This document shows positions 43,601-55,250 of a stretch of 64,000 nucleotides of DNA, one piece after another. Position 1 is the first letter of the stretch. The number at the start of each line of letters is the position of its first letter. Origin of the DNA: Caenorhabditis remanei (taxonomy: Eukaryota; Nematoda; Chromadorea; Rhabditida; Rhabditidae); the NCBI RefSeq assembly GCF_010183535.1, contig NC_071332.1:21514001-21578000 (forward strand), given 5' to 3'. The notes below the pieces were generated by a model. That model was given only the letters and a program-made list of their open reading frames with translations, was not told where the DNA came from and did not search any database. The translations under genes and the position numbers were made by a program.

Positions 43601-45426
43601 ATCCGCGAATAACCATTTTGTCATCTGAGATCCAACATTCACATGACGGTTCTCTAATGTGATGCATTCAATTATTTTTAGACGTCCATCTGGTGCACAA
43701 TGTTGACATGTTTCATTTTTCAAACTCTGTAGACATTTTGGTATGTTAGATGAACACTTTGGACAGCAACGAAGAGCCACGAACAAAACGGGATGTTGTT
43801 GTCCTGTTGATTCATCGGCTCTACTCTGAAAATAAACACAATGAACATTAAGTTTGTTGCTTAGTCTTACCTCAATATCAAAATAGACTCGTTTTCTTGT
43901 CAACTTCTTTTCATTCTTCACCGCTTTTGGCATATTACATTTATGTGGGTTCGTTCTTTTGCAATTACATCTGGAACACCACTTTGCTCCACATTGATGA
44001 TCGTTCTTTCTTTTGTTTGTATAGTAAATACCATCACACTTCTTACAAACAGATGTGTAGTCGCATCGACTTTTACCTCCATTCGGTCCTGAAAATAAGT
44101 ATTAGTGATTATCTACAAAACATGTGTTTTACCTTTAGCTATGTGGTTTTCGTAGCACTGGATTGATCGAAACACAACAGTGCATTTTTCGCATTTCTTT
44201 TGTTCTCCTTCCTTCACAGCTGGGCAATTCTTTTTACCACACAGACGATGGAGAAGAGGACAGCTGTAGTGGGTGATGGCGTTTTCTGTCCTACTATTGC
44301 ACAGAAAACAATAGTAACTGGTTTTTAGTAAGGCACATATACTTCTCACACCGTTATAATGACCGTTGCTGAGGTAAAGCACGAGACTTTTTTTCTCTCC
44401 AACGTATGGACCTCTATAGTAAGGTGTTGTTGAGTTTTGACAAAATACAATTATCTGGTACTTTCCAGTAAAAACTGTTTTTTGCAAGTGATCAACATCT
44501 ATTAAGTCGAAATTGTTGGATTTTGTCATTTCTGCCTCCTGAAAATAAAGCAGTTGATTAGTGTGCTTTACTAATTAACACTTACCTCTTTCATGGCTTT
44601 CACAGCCTCATAGACATCGCAGCATAATCCTGGTTTTTTGTAAGTTTTTCTTATCGAACTCCGGTATTTGTTGTAATCTTCCAAAGACTTACTCTGTTTC
44701 CACCGGTTATACATGAGTGCTTGGTGGAGTGCATGGAACAGACAATCCTCCAAAACTGAAATAATCCAAATATTATAAACTAATTGATTATGAGTTACCT
44801 TCGTTTGGCATCATGTTCGAACGTTTTGTTTTCTCTGATTCCACATTGTCCAAACTTTCGTCGAGTTTTGGGCGTTTCTCGAAAGTAGTGAGATCCATGA
44901 TACTACCTGTGTCAAACTTTCGTTTTCCACTACCTGCTGGAGGGTTCAGGTAGGTAATTCGCACAGAAATGTTCGGGACATCTAGTTCGAGTGGAGATCT
45001 GCTCGACTGAGACATTCGTGACATGCTCTCAACAATTTCACTTGCCCTGACTTTCTTAATTTCACGAAAAGTCAATCCTACAGCGTCGAAAATTTCATCG
45101 GAATCAAAAACCAAACCAGCTCTTGTTTGAGGTGTTTTGAATGGGTCATGTTTTTTAACTAGCTGTACTAGAGTATCAGCAAATATTTCTGCACATTGTG
45201 GATCAGCTGTCAGAGATTTCGACAATTGTAGATCAAGTGTTACTGTCTCGACCATTCCAATGTAGCGTCCTCCGGCCTTTTCATTGGTTTTTTGTACCAC
45301 ACGAACACTAGCACCTCCTATTTGTTCCTAAAGTATAGCTCATTACCTTAAATTAACTGTGAAAAGATAACTTACCTGTTCTCCAACTCTTGGTGTCGTA
45401 TTTGGTAGTGAAAGTTTGGAGAGCAT
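40664..45426 (-). CDS. polB: Protein-primed family B DNA polymerase with OTU-like N-terminus, 1326 aa (right arm)
   Basis: Mirror of the left-arm gene: each exon coordinate equals 77389 minus the left value, for example first exon 45376-45426 and last exon 40664-41101. The protein is identical in every segment compared, including exonuclease motifs I-III and polymerase motifs A-C. Two intact copies of an 18-exon gene in opposite orientation imply recent duplication or ongoing arm-to-arm conversion. Confidence 0.92.
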
Positions 45427-45522
45427 CACAGAAATATCAGAAACTATTTAAGAAGAAAAATAAATGTTCCTTATACAAGGGGAAAAAGCAGGTATGAATG
45501 AGGTATTCGCGTTTAGCTGGGC

Positions 45523-45530
45523 TTTATATA
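45523..45530 (-). promoter_or_regulatory. TATA box for the polymerase gene (right arm)
   Basis: Mirror of 31859-31866, about 100 bases before the ATG. Confidence 0.5.
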
Positions 45531-45979
45531 GTGTTTTTAGTGTCGGAAAAATCACGAATATTGGTTAAAATGGAGAATAAGGTCACTTCCACGGTTACAT
45601 GCATGTCGCACCGTAAATTCTCATTTTTTCCATTATTTACTAGAAATGACAATGAGTCATCAATACATTAACACTGCATGTCTCTATTCTCCTGTGCTTT
45701 TTTATGTGTTCTGCGTAATTGTAATAAAAATAGTCTCCTCAGGTTCTTTTCGGTATCGTTCGGTGTCTAGCAACCTTAGTCAATTTTCATGCATTTATTT
45801 CAAAAATGTTGCATGGCTTGTAAACATACAGAAAATATAAGATTACATACCAATCACCGTCTTTTCTGTTCAAATGTTCAAAACTATTTCGTTTCCACAT
45901 TTAACACACTTTTTGCCTAGTCTTTTTTTTCACGCGTTCATTCAAAAATTTGAGTGTAGGTGGTGTATAAAAACAAAAC

Positions 45980-46011
<32 letters not shown>

Positions 46012-46638
46012 GAAAGAATCCATTACAAAGGAGGTTCGAACGCTGGTCTGCTTTTTGGGAGACAACACTACTAACCAAAAAGCGAAAACTGCTTACGGAA
46101 TATGTAGTGCGTTTGTGCTTTACACGTGGCGTACATTTCTATTCAACCACCAGTTTGTTGTTGGAAATGGAAAACACTTGTTAAAATTGTTTCAACACAT
46201 GTTCAATATATATATATAGGTAGATTCAGTTATGTCACTCATAATTTGTTGGAGTTGTCAGTTTGTTCCAGAAAAAGTGCGTCTGGCAAAAGAACATACT
46301 ACAAACAAAGTTTTTGTTCATAGAATACAATTAAAATCGAATGAACGAAGATTTCTTTCTTCAAAAACCTGGTTACATTGAAATTATTGAAAGATTGTCC
46401 GACTGTAGGTGTGAGTTGTTTTTGATCATATAGAAAGTTATTATTTTTTAAGTGTGTGTGTGTGTGTTTTGTTTTTATTGTATTATTTTCAACAATAATC
46501 TTCTGTGGGAACACGGCTAATGTTGTTATAACATTCATGGTGGCATTGTAACACCAGGAAAAGTATTCCTTTTAGTGTGTCGTGTTGCATACTGGTTTAA
46601 AAATATTTATTTTATAGGAGAATCGTGAATACAACAGT
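45531..46638. other. Spacer between polymerase and paralog genes (right arm)
   Basis: Mirror of the left-arm spacer, with the same TA/T-run microsatellites (45977-46012), (GT)n run and tRNA-like fragment (about 46027-46078). Confidence 0.5.
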
Positions 46639-47163
46639 TTAAGGAGAATTAAGATATGCCAATTTGATAGTAACATTTGGAGTGTTCAGTTCAAGATTTT
46701 GTCCGCTATTTTCCAAGCAATTTGCAATGGTTTCACCTGTGATTGTCTCGAGGATTCCGAAACATGTACCAAGGGGTAGTCTTCTTTCAGGCGATTCAAT
46801 GGAAACAGAGAGATACACTTTCGGACCAGTGAATGGATTGTGTATTATAATAAGATCGTGTACGCACTCTCCAAACGCTTCAGCTCCACATGGATGAGCT
46901 GTGATGATCATCGACAATTCGGTGAATAATGTGATGGTTGTGACAGTTCCACGAAATGATCCCTGAGCTTCATCGACAGTTTTTCTTAGAACGTTGACTG
47001 GTTCTTTTTTTAGCTCCTAAAAACAAAGAATGAAAGTATTCAATTAGAAAATAGTATTTACCTCTTCAGGCAGAATTCCCACAGAATGTTGTTTCATCCA
47101 CTCAATCAATGTTGTTGCTTGATTTCCGGAAGATGATTCGTTGTTTTCTCCAGATGTGCTCAT
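46639..47163 (-). CDS. Stand-alone paralog of the polymerase N-terminal domain, 159 aa (right arm)
   Basis: Mirror of 30226-30750: exons 47062-47163 and 46639-47016, identical protein. TATA box at 47264-47271 and 110-bp repeats at 47272-47491 lie upstream, as in the other arm. Confidence 0.75.
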
Positions 47164-47271
47164 TGCAATCAGTTTTGAGATTTGGTAGAGCAAATAGGTG
47201 AAAATCAATGGTGTTTGGGTGAAATAGAAACGTAGAATGATGTCCACTTCTCAATACTTGTGTTATTTATA

Positions 47272-47491
47272 GTTTTCACAAGCTCCGCCCCTTTTGTCGT
47301 TTCTATTATGCGTAAAATGTCTTGAAAATGAGGGAGAATGTCTTTTTGAGCCTAATACGTTACTTTTTTCTGGTATCTACTAGTTTTCACAAGCTCCGCC
47401 CCTTTTGTCGTTTCTATTATGCGCAAAATGTCTTGAAAACAAGGAGAAATGGTATATTAAATCTAAAAAGCTGTTCTTTCTGGTATCTACT
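47272..47491 (-). repeat. Two 110-bp direct repeats upstream of the paralog gene (right arm)
   Basis: Mirror of 29898-30117. Confidence 0.8.
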
Positions 47492-48086
47492 GATAAATAA
47501 TGCTTCGTTTGTACCTTTTTGAATTTCTACATTACTCGTATTGTTATATAAATAGTTATGTCAAGCAAAACCAAATAAAATTTGTATCATCCGTTAATCA
47601 CAATATCGGTTAAAATTAAACTGTTTACAAAACAAAGCCTCTATTGAAAAGTGTTTCACGTGAATTCATATAGCACAGACACATGAAGAATAGACAAAAC
47701 TACAATTTACATATCTGGTTATTTGAAATAATTCCAAATTAAAAATAACAATGAAACAAATTAAAACAAATACAATTCATTAAAACAGCAAACAAATTAA
47801 TTGTCGGAAAATAAAATAATAAATCGATAAAATAAATTAGTAATATAAATAATTGAATAAGTTTAAAAAATAAATTAATTTAAAGTTGAAAATAAAGTTT
47901 AAAGAATAATAATTGAATAAGTTTCGCTAACATTAAGTAAAAATACAACAACAACAAAGAAAATAATATGAAAAATTCAATTATTGCACCGTAAAGTGGT
48001 TTTGGTGACGTCATCCCGGTGGTTGTGTTAAAAGCCCCATGGTATGCCACCCCCTGTGTGTCCTAAAGACCCATCCCCACTTCTCT

Positions 48087-48092
48087 CCGGAT
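48087..48092. other. Target site duplication CCGGAT (right)
   Basis: Matches 29297-29302 exactly, directly outside the right terminus of the palindrome. Confidence 0.95.
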
Positions 48093-51000
48093 ACTTGAAT
48101 TTTTTCTTGTATCGAGCCAGTAAAAACGTTCACTTGGCATTCGGGGCTCAGATAGTTGGTGACCTTGTCATCAAGTGTATTCTATACACAGGGTTATTTC
48201 CCTATATTTGAGCTAAATCGTTATAATTCTCCCCTTCTGATTGAGAGTAAAAGTGCTCGATCGGAGAAACCCTACACCTGTAATCGGAGCGATGACTCTC
48301 AGGTGGCTCCTGGGATTAAGCCGAGATTCAGGGTTATCCGGGTCGGTGATCGCGAGGATCTTAAAAACCGGTCCATTCCCTCGGGATAAAGCTAAAATTA
48401 TCCGGATCTATGATGCTAACGCTAAGAGAAGGATGAGGATATAGGAAATAATTTGTGTTTTGGTACCGTGAAGTTCTCGCATCGCTTTCGAGTGATCATT
48501 ATTTGATATAGCTAGTCCGCATTCGCTGCGCACTTGGTACGTCAAATATATAGTCTTCAAGGTCGATTTAGTCGTGCTAGGGAATAAATTCTCTGACACT
48601 TCGCACAAATTGTTTCGTCTAGGCCACATGAGTTACTGGACAAGCCTCCGACACCTCGATGTTGTTAATCTTTCGTTGCTCCCTCCTTGGAGATTGAGAA
48701 TCGAATGACTCACTTCGCCGAGCTGTCTGAGATACTCCCAGGAATTCGGTTCTAAGAACTGAGGCTGCATACGCCCTTCGGGGGTATACAAGAATCAGTT
48801 CGCGTACGACTTTTTGTGCAAACTGTCTATAATCCGATTTACCAATATATTGGTAGAATTGGAGCGAGAGATAAGAACTGTCCAAAGCGGACAGTTCGAG
48901 ATAAATCATCTCGTGAATGCAGTCATTTAGCAAGATTAATTGAATCACAAGTGATGTCGGTTGACGGGCGGCTCGAGAAGACCCCCTTTGACTACGTCAC
49001 CTCGTTTATACCTATACGTCTTATTGACGATTTCATTTGAGTCAAGCGACTGAAATGGGATGCCTCTTGTACCGAGATTTCGATCTCAATTTCGTTCATC
49101 AACGTATTTTCTTTGTGCTCGTAAGACGGAAGTTAATCGTTCATGTTCGGCGGTCCGATTGATTTAGGAGAAGCGCTAGCGAAGTATCTCGATTACTTTA
49201 ATGGTGTGGATCTTATAGCATGACGATGGCAAAGGTGCCGGTCACCTCCTTGACAAGTGATATCATCTCGTAGTTACCTACAGATGAAACCTCAGTTCTT
49301 TCTAATGCTGCTTGATCGAACTGCAGCGTGTCACGAAAAGCAAGGACCAGTCTCCAAAAGGAGTTTTCCTTTTGATACATGCCTCGACGCAAGTTCATCG
49401 ATGAATGACCCGTCCATGCGTGGTCGTATCCCCCTGAAGATGTTCTCACCGGCAGAAACGCCACCGAGAGCTACACACTTTAGGTCTAGTACGACACAAC
49501 GAGATTATACGTAAATTATTAGTGCGTGTAAACCCTCGTGACGTCTCGAAAGAACGTCAGACGTCTCGAAAGAACGTCATCTCTTACGTGTGCTAATAAA
49601 CTTGTCCACGTGGCTACGTGGCTAAAGTGAGCTCGGCGTTTTTGTAGCAGTAGTGTTCAGTTCGTGCTTGTCGACACCAACCCACCCTACTCCTCTCAAT
49701 CTTCGTCTCATTTTGGTTAGACGAAACGTTTTTCGGTGCTAATCTGTATGCCATACCTCGCTACCCACTTTCAGATTGAAAGCTTGGTGCATGAGCTGAG
49801 TTTTGCAGCTAAAGTTCGGTCTCATGCAGCTAGAGTTCGGTTTCTAATGGGCGCTCCTGTAGACGTCGTGATCAGTGATCAGCGAGATTGAAACGGTCTC
49901 GCTGCGTACTCAGCACGATAATCTCGGAGTGAAAATTCTGGTAATCCATATTCCGTGAGGGGTTTGGTACACAATGGACTAGATTCGGTGCACAATGCGC
50001 CGGATTTGGTGCATAATGTATCGGAATTTTGGAGCAGGTTTGCATCATTTAGTGCATTTGATCTACATCGAATCCCTCGTCAGCAGACGATATTTGGTGC
50101 AAATGCGCAACATACAGATAGCAACCATTCTTAAATTAGAAAGGCCCGATTAAACGCTTATTCGTTAAACCTCTTTAGATTACAAGTCTGCACGTAAAGG
50201 AACCAAGCCCTTCTATGAGCGCGAGGCTCTTGAAGGGGGTAAAATGTGATGAAATCAACTCTATGCGATGAGTAGAAAGCAGGCTCGATACGATCGTTTG
50301 AGCCGCCTGGTGGCGAGATCGTACTGCTTTGTAGCGTGTTAAAATCGGCAATGTTCACAGATGTGGTAAGAATCCGAGAATTTGGGGCATCGGATGCTTC
50401 AGATTCAAAGGTTCACTGGGAAGAGTGGTTGTTTACGGAAGAAAGCGGCATCTTAGCCAGATGGTGAGCTCCGTAAACAGTAAATCCGCATCGGACTTCG
50501 CGATGTTCCGCCAGTTGATGAGTGGGTCGAGTCCCTCTATCGTTTCACATATCCGATTCTAAACTTTGGTACAAGTTTAGAAACACGTCCAATTTCATCC
50601 CATGTCTCTAGTTCAGTCCTCGCGGTGAAGCCGTGTAGTCGTGAGAGATTGATAAACGGGCAGTTTACTGTCTGGTCAAGGTGGACATATTCGCCACGTC
50701 TCTAGGGGATCGTGCAATTTACCGTGTTTGAGATCCTGTTACCCGCGTGTCTTTGATGCATCAGTGATCATATATAACCGGTAATAGACTGCAACCCGCT
50801 AGAGAGGGAGTTGAATAAACCGATACGCCTCGGACAACACCTAGTTTCCCTGTCTAGAAACTACTATGACCTTGACCGGGTAATGGAGAATAAGAGCTAT
50901 CCAAATTACCCCCTACCGAATAGTAGTGCCCCACCGAAGGGTTTCGAAGTGCCTATTAGCAGATCCAGTTTAATCTGACGGACTACTTCAGGTAAATTCG

Positions 51001-51748
51001 TAGTGTTTTGTTGGAAGACCCTCGAGTTGTTAGGTGAGGAGCCACCAGGCTGCGAGGAACACGCCCTCGAGATACAGCAATCTTGCTGCGTGCTCAGTTG
51101 AAAAGATGATCCATACTCTACCAGGACCACCGCGGGCCTGTGTAGATTGCTGTGCATCATTTGGACGTCTGTAGCCTATCCCGATTTGAATAGTGGAGCT
51201 TCGTTTGGTAACCGATACCCCACACCCCCGATTCAGTTCTCTTCACTGAATTGGACCCCTCTCGTATCTCAGAGTTGCGAGGCTCTGAACGTGTCTAGCT
51301 GACGGTACAGCGACAACACACCCCAGCCACTTCAATTCTAGGATTCTAGTATTCAGACTGTGTCGACTCTCTGGACGGCGAAAATTTCTTCTTCTTCCGG
51401 AGTGATGGTCGATGAGTTGATGAGCTATGACGAGATAAACGTTGTATAACATCCATTTAGGATGAACTAAGTTAGAGTTAGACGTAATTATAACTTGGTA
51501 TTCGTCCTACCAAGGCAACGTCTCGGAGCTCATCTGACTCATCTGCCTACTGAGCACAGCTGAAGCTACAATCGGAGTTTTGTTGTGTAGCCTGGTTTTC
51601 AGCTTCGGATGTGCACAATTCGTGGATGGACGTCAGGACTCGCCCGAACAGGAGCGGATTACTTAGCGTTTTGTTTCTCTTTTTTAATCTTTCTATAACC
51701 CCGCTGTCCGGTCTCAATTCTCTTTAAGAATATCTTTTTTAATTTCAG
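48093..51748 (+). other. Retrotransposon leader, part 3; no supported gene
   Basis: CTCGG-rich sequence with no domain-bearing frame. A direct repeat GACGTCTCGAAAGAACGTCA occurs twice in tandem at about 49540-49580, and TTTGGTGCA/TTTGGTACA phrases recur at about 49970-50100. A TTTAATTTCAG acceptor ends at 51748, just before gag, so some or all of the leader may be removed as an intron. Confidence 0.45.
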
Positions 51749-51789
51749 CTTCGACTCCACCCCCTCTTCTTTTTGTGAACAACAACAAC

Positions 51790-53703
51790 ATGTCTGGTAC
51801 CGGACTACAACCCTCGCGGAACGGACTGCCGACGTCTTCTGGAGATGGCTCCGCAAACAACGTGCGCCAGCCCTCGGAAAACTTCAAGACGACTCAACGC
51901 AACGTCAAGACCGCAATCACCCGTGCAAGCACCACCGGCCTCAAAACCGCGGAGCAAGCACTCCAATTCATGGACGACACCTCGGGCGTCTATGATGCTC
52001 TCGGACTCAAGACGATCGATAACTTGCGAAAGAAGTTGATTGTCATAGCAGGAATGATCGAAACGGACACTCATTTCTTTGAATTCGTCAAGAATTCCAA
52101 GGAGATTTTGTCCGACAAGGAACGTCAACGTCTACGCGTAGTGGCTAAGGCTCATCTCGACCAGAAACCACGGACCGACAACTTGCCGATCATCAAGAAT
52201 GCCATCTCGGCCCTGCAAGAAGCCCTCGAGAAGCAGGATTACCTCGCTGAAGAGATATCTCCCACGGAAACCGCGGATATCTCGGAGGATGTGGCAAATT
52301 CACCCGTGGAGGAGGAAGAACCATTCGAAGAAGATCACTCGAATGCGGAAATTCTCCAACCAACCGATGACGACATCAAGGATCACGATCGTATTCAACA
52401 CCCCTCGACTGTCGGATTCAACAACTCCGGTGGAACGCAAGTTCCTCCTGTGGCCACCTCGCACACTCGTTCAAGTGTCGAGAACCACGAAGCCTCTAGT
52501 CATTCTTCGTTCGGAGCGCTCACTGAAGCGGCGTCCCATGGACAGCCGATGACGTGCCCGGTCTGTAAGGAAGGACATGAGCTTTTCGACTGTAATAGCC
52601 CGAAGCTACCGGTCTATTTGGCAAGGAACGATTTTTGCGTTCATTGCATGTCGAAAAAGCATGAGTCACATAAGTGTCCTCTTCGGAATTTCGGATCATC
52701 ACCATATCTTGCTGGGCGTCTCGTTGAGAGACTTCCAGAAAGCGGTGGACGTTTCATGACCCCGGAATTGCCGATGGTAGCATCCACACCTCGTGAAAGA
52801 ATTCAGTCGAACTTCCCGTCCCTGTCTGACAGCGAGGGGAAGGAACACATTGGATCTGATCGGACTCCTGCCCCTCGTGCTCGTAAGGCAGACTCCTCTG
52901 ATGAGGAAGCTGACGATGAGTGTCGTGCGGCAGAAGAAAGCAAGCAAACGAAGACGAACGGTGAATGGTTGTCTTATCACGACCTGGATGCCCTTCTTCC
53001 GAAGTTTTCCGGCGACCCGCTCAGATACATACAAGAAGTTCATGACGTCTTTCGAATCACTTGGAATGAACAACCCGCGACTTTCCGATATGATGCGGTT
53101 GGTTCTCTTGGAAAAGAAGCTTGTCGGAGACGCGAAAGGCTTCTACTGCGAACTGAGTTGTCCTCGTAAGTCGGTCAATGTTATCTTGAAAGATCTTCGA
53201 CACACTTTCGAAAAAGATAATTCGGAAGTCACAGAAGCCCTAAAGCGGTTCAGTCAGCTTAGTTTCCACGAGACTGACTACAAGCGTGCAGCTCGGCAGC
53301 TTCAGGAGAGCAGAATGCTCGTATGGACGCTCCGATATCTTGAGGAGGATGTAAATTCCACCTCGTTTGTACGCAAATTCTTGGAAAAGTTACCAGCGGA
53401 GATGATTCGTATCATCACACCGTTGTTTGACAACGGTTCGCAGCCCTCGGTGGAAGACATCATCGAAAAATATGACCGTTTTCTGAGCGATCATGCCTTC
53501 GTTGATCGATTCCGAGCTGCTAATGTCTCTCAGAGGTTGAAAGAGATACCGGAAGAGTCAGTAATGGCTACATCCCTGATCTCGAGTAAACCTACGAAGT
53601 CTAGTGGAAATTTCGCTCCTGGCAAAGGAGGGAAGGATCCGCAGATTTCAAACCAGGCGGAGGAGTCAGAATTTTTTCGTGGCCCCTTCGGGGGCTCGCA
53701 ATA
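51790..53703 (+). pseudogene. gag: Bel/Pao-like gag, frameshifted
   Basis: From ATG 51790 an open frame runs to 53169. It has a helical N-terminal half, an acidic middle and a double zinc-knuckle region (C-P-V-C-K-E-G-H-E-L-F-D-C and C-V-H-C-M-S-K-K-H-E-S-H-K-C, the latter a canonical C-x2-C-x4-H-x4-C). It then reaches L-P-K-F-S-G-D-P-L, the start of a DUF1759-like Bel/Pao gag domain. The homologous continuation (L-S-D-M-M-R-L-V-L-L-E-K-K-L-V-G-D-A-K-G) is in another frame and runs to 53703, so a single-base shift occurs near 53030. The knuckles lie before the DUF1759-like part, the reverse of the order I expect. Gag would package the element RNA. With LTRs apparently identical, the shift is either very recent or a sequencing error. 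Confidence 0.7.
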
Positions 53704-55250
53704 ATTCTCTAGAGGTTGACTCCGGGCCGTCCGCGGTCTGCAGTCCAACTGTTGCCTTGCCAGCAACAACGCCTCTAGGAGTGATTGAGACGTTAAAATA
53801 CAGTCCCTCGGGAGAAATCCATGTAGCGACTGTTAGATGCAAAAGTAAGATCTATGAGCGGCCAGTGTATCATCCGATTCCTCTCGAAGTCTTCCCCTCG
53901 GAAGACAATCCAGCTCTCGAGCTGGTTGAGCAATCCGTTGATTCTCGGGTACCTCCGGATCCCCCTTGCATTGCTACGTTCTCGATCCAATCCAAAAGCC
54001 AAAACAAATCAAAGATCGGAGTAATAGGACAGAAATCGCAGAAAGTTCCAGTTCAAGGAGTCAGCGAAGTGTTGGATAAAGCAGGTTCAAAGATTCCGGA
54101 TGTAGGGGTTGGTTGTTCTGGCACTCCTACAGAAGGAATTGGACTAAAGTCTAATGGGACCGAGCCTCTCATCGATCCATTGTTTCCACTAGTTTCTGAA
54201 TCTCAGCCACTAGGGGATAGTATGGGTCCAGGAGCGATTCCCCCATCTGTTAAAGATCCGGACTTGGATGTTAGTCGTTCAGGCACCTCCAAATTTGGCA
54301 GCTCAGCTGCAGTTCCGTCTTCAGATGTTTGTCGTTCAGGCACATCTGGGGAGGGAGATGCACGAGAGTCGCCGGAATTGGATACTGGTCGGTCTGGCGC
54401 ATCCAAAGGAAGGATTGGACTAAAGTCATCTGGTTCCGAGTACTTCCCCGATAATGGTATCCCTCGAATAGCTAATTCTTTAGCCTTTGATGGTAAACCT
54501 CGATCCGGTAGTGCTCAGCCAGTCAAACCAGCAACGGACTTGGATGCTAGTCGTTCAGGCGCACCCAGGAAGAGGATTGGACTAAAGTCATCTGGACCCG
54601 AGTATTTCTCGGCTACTCCAGTTGATACAGTTTCGGACGTAGATGTTGGTCGTTCTGGCACATCCAAAAGAAGGAGAGTATCTCCAAGGCCGGTTTCTGA
54701 TGTTTGTCGTTCAGGCACATCAGAAGAAGGTTATACGAGAAAAGTCCCGACGTTGGCTGCTAGTCGATCAGGCTCATCCAAAGCTAGGAGAGTTCCTCCA
54801 GCACCGGATTCAGATGCTAGTCGTTCAGGCGCATCTGGAGAAAGCGCTAAACGGAGAGTTCCTAACTTGGATGTTATTCGCAACACATCTGTTAACGATT
54901 CTGTCAAGTCCTATTCTAATCCTAGAGCCCCTCGACAACGAAAATTCAAGAATATGGATGACAGGGCGAAGTCATCAGGGTCCGCGATCTCTCATGGTGA
55001 AATTGTACCCCAAGACACTGTTAATCAGAGTCCAGGTGTCAGTTATCCTATGATGTCTTCTCGTCCTGACGGCGTCGATCAAGCGAAAGCTCGTTTACCC
55101 AGTCACCGTGTCCGGCCTTACAACCCTCGCAAACCGAAAGCCAAGCTTGCATGTTATGTGATCATAACGCAAGCAGCCGGGCCTCAGACCCCCCGGAGTG
55201 TTGACAGTCTCCTGGTCCCCGAATCAGGGTCCTGTCCCACTCCAAACTAA
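53604..55250 (+). CDS. Fused possible pol tail plus repeat-rich C-terminal ORF ending in the 3' LTR
   Basis: An open frame of 548 codons overlaps the end of gag in another frame. Near 53760-53900 it reads a segment ending K-I-Y-E-R-P-V-Y-H-P-I-P-L-E-V, which resembles the DUF5641 end of Bel/Pao polyproteins, placed right after gag. Protease, RT, RNase H and integrase would lie between them in a complete element and appear to be deleted. The last ~400 residues contain about nine copies of a (D/A)-x-x-R-S-G-(T/A/S)-S-K-like motif and three of R-I-G-L-K-S-S-G, suggesting a disordered repeat protein. The final ~17 codons lie inside the 3' LTR. No start codon context is clear; expression probably depends on gag frameshifting. 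Confidence 0.5.
   Translation: MEISLLAKEGRIRRFQTRRRSQNFFVAPSGARNNSLEVDSGPSAVCSPTVALPATTPLGVIETLKYSPSGEIHVATVRCKSKIYERPVYHPIPLEVFPSEDNPALELVEQSVDSRVPPDPPCIATFSIQSKSQNKSKIGVIGQKSQKVPVQGVSEVLDKAGSKIPDVGVGCSGTPTEGIGLKSNGTEPLIDPLFPLVSESQPLGDSMGPGAIPPSVKDPDLDVSRSGTSKFGSSAAVPSSDVCRSGTSGEGDARESPELDTGRSGASKGRIGLKSSGSEYFPDNGIPRIANSLAFDGKPRSGSAQPVKPATDLDASRSGAPRKRIGLKSSGPEYFSATPVDTVSDVDVGRSGTSKRRRVSPRPVSDVCRSGTSEEGYTRKVPTLAASRSGSSKARRVPPAPDSDASRSGASGESAKRRVPNLDVIRNTSVNDSVKSYSNPRAPRQRKFKNMDDRAKSSGSAISHGEIVPQDTVNQSPGVSYPMMSSRPDGVDQAKARLPSHRVRPYNPRKPKAKLACYVIITQAAGPQTPRSVDSLLVPESGSCPTPN

Larger units (their letters stand above)
29303..48086. mobile_element. Palindromic Polinton/Maverick-like element, 18,784 bp
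   Basis: Starts AGAGAAGTGGGGATGGG and ends with the exact reverse complement; the flanks are a CCGGAT 6-bp duplication. Every position x pairs with 77389-x, from the termini to the centre at 38694/38695, leaving no net indel over 9.34 kb per arm. By eye I found one mismatch (37050 versus 40339). Each arm holds a protein-primed polymerase gene, a small paralog of its N-terminus and one or two short genes, all pointing inward. AG termini, a 6-bp duplication and a protein-primed polymerase together identify Polinton/Maverick ancestry. Integrase, capsid, packaging ATPase and protease are not seen, so it is not an autonomous Polinton. Confidence 0.9.
38743..48086 (-). repeat. Right palindrome arm
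   Basis: Reverse complement of the left arm at every position checked except 40339 versus 37050. Carries the same genes on the minus strand. Confidence 0.95.

Noticed and set aside
53604..55250. Envelope-like protein after gag
   Set aside because: No signal peptide, membrane segments or cysteine pattern; the region is a hydrophilic repeat sequence.
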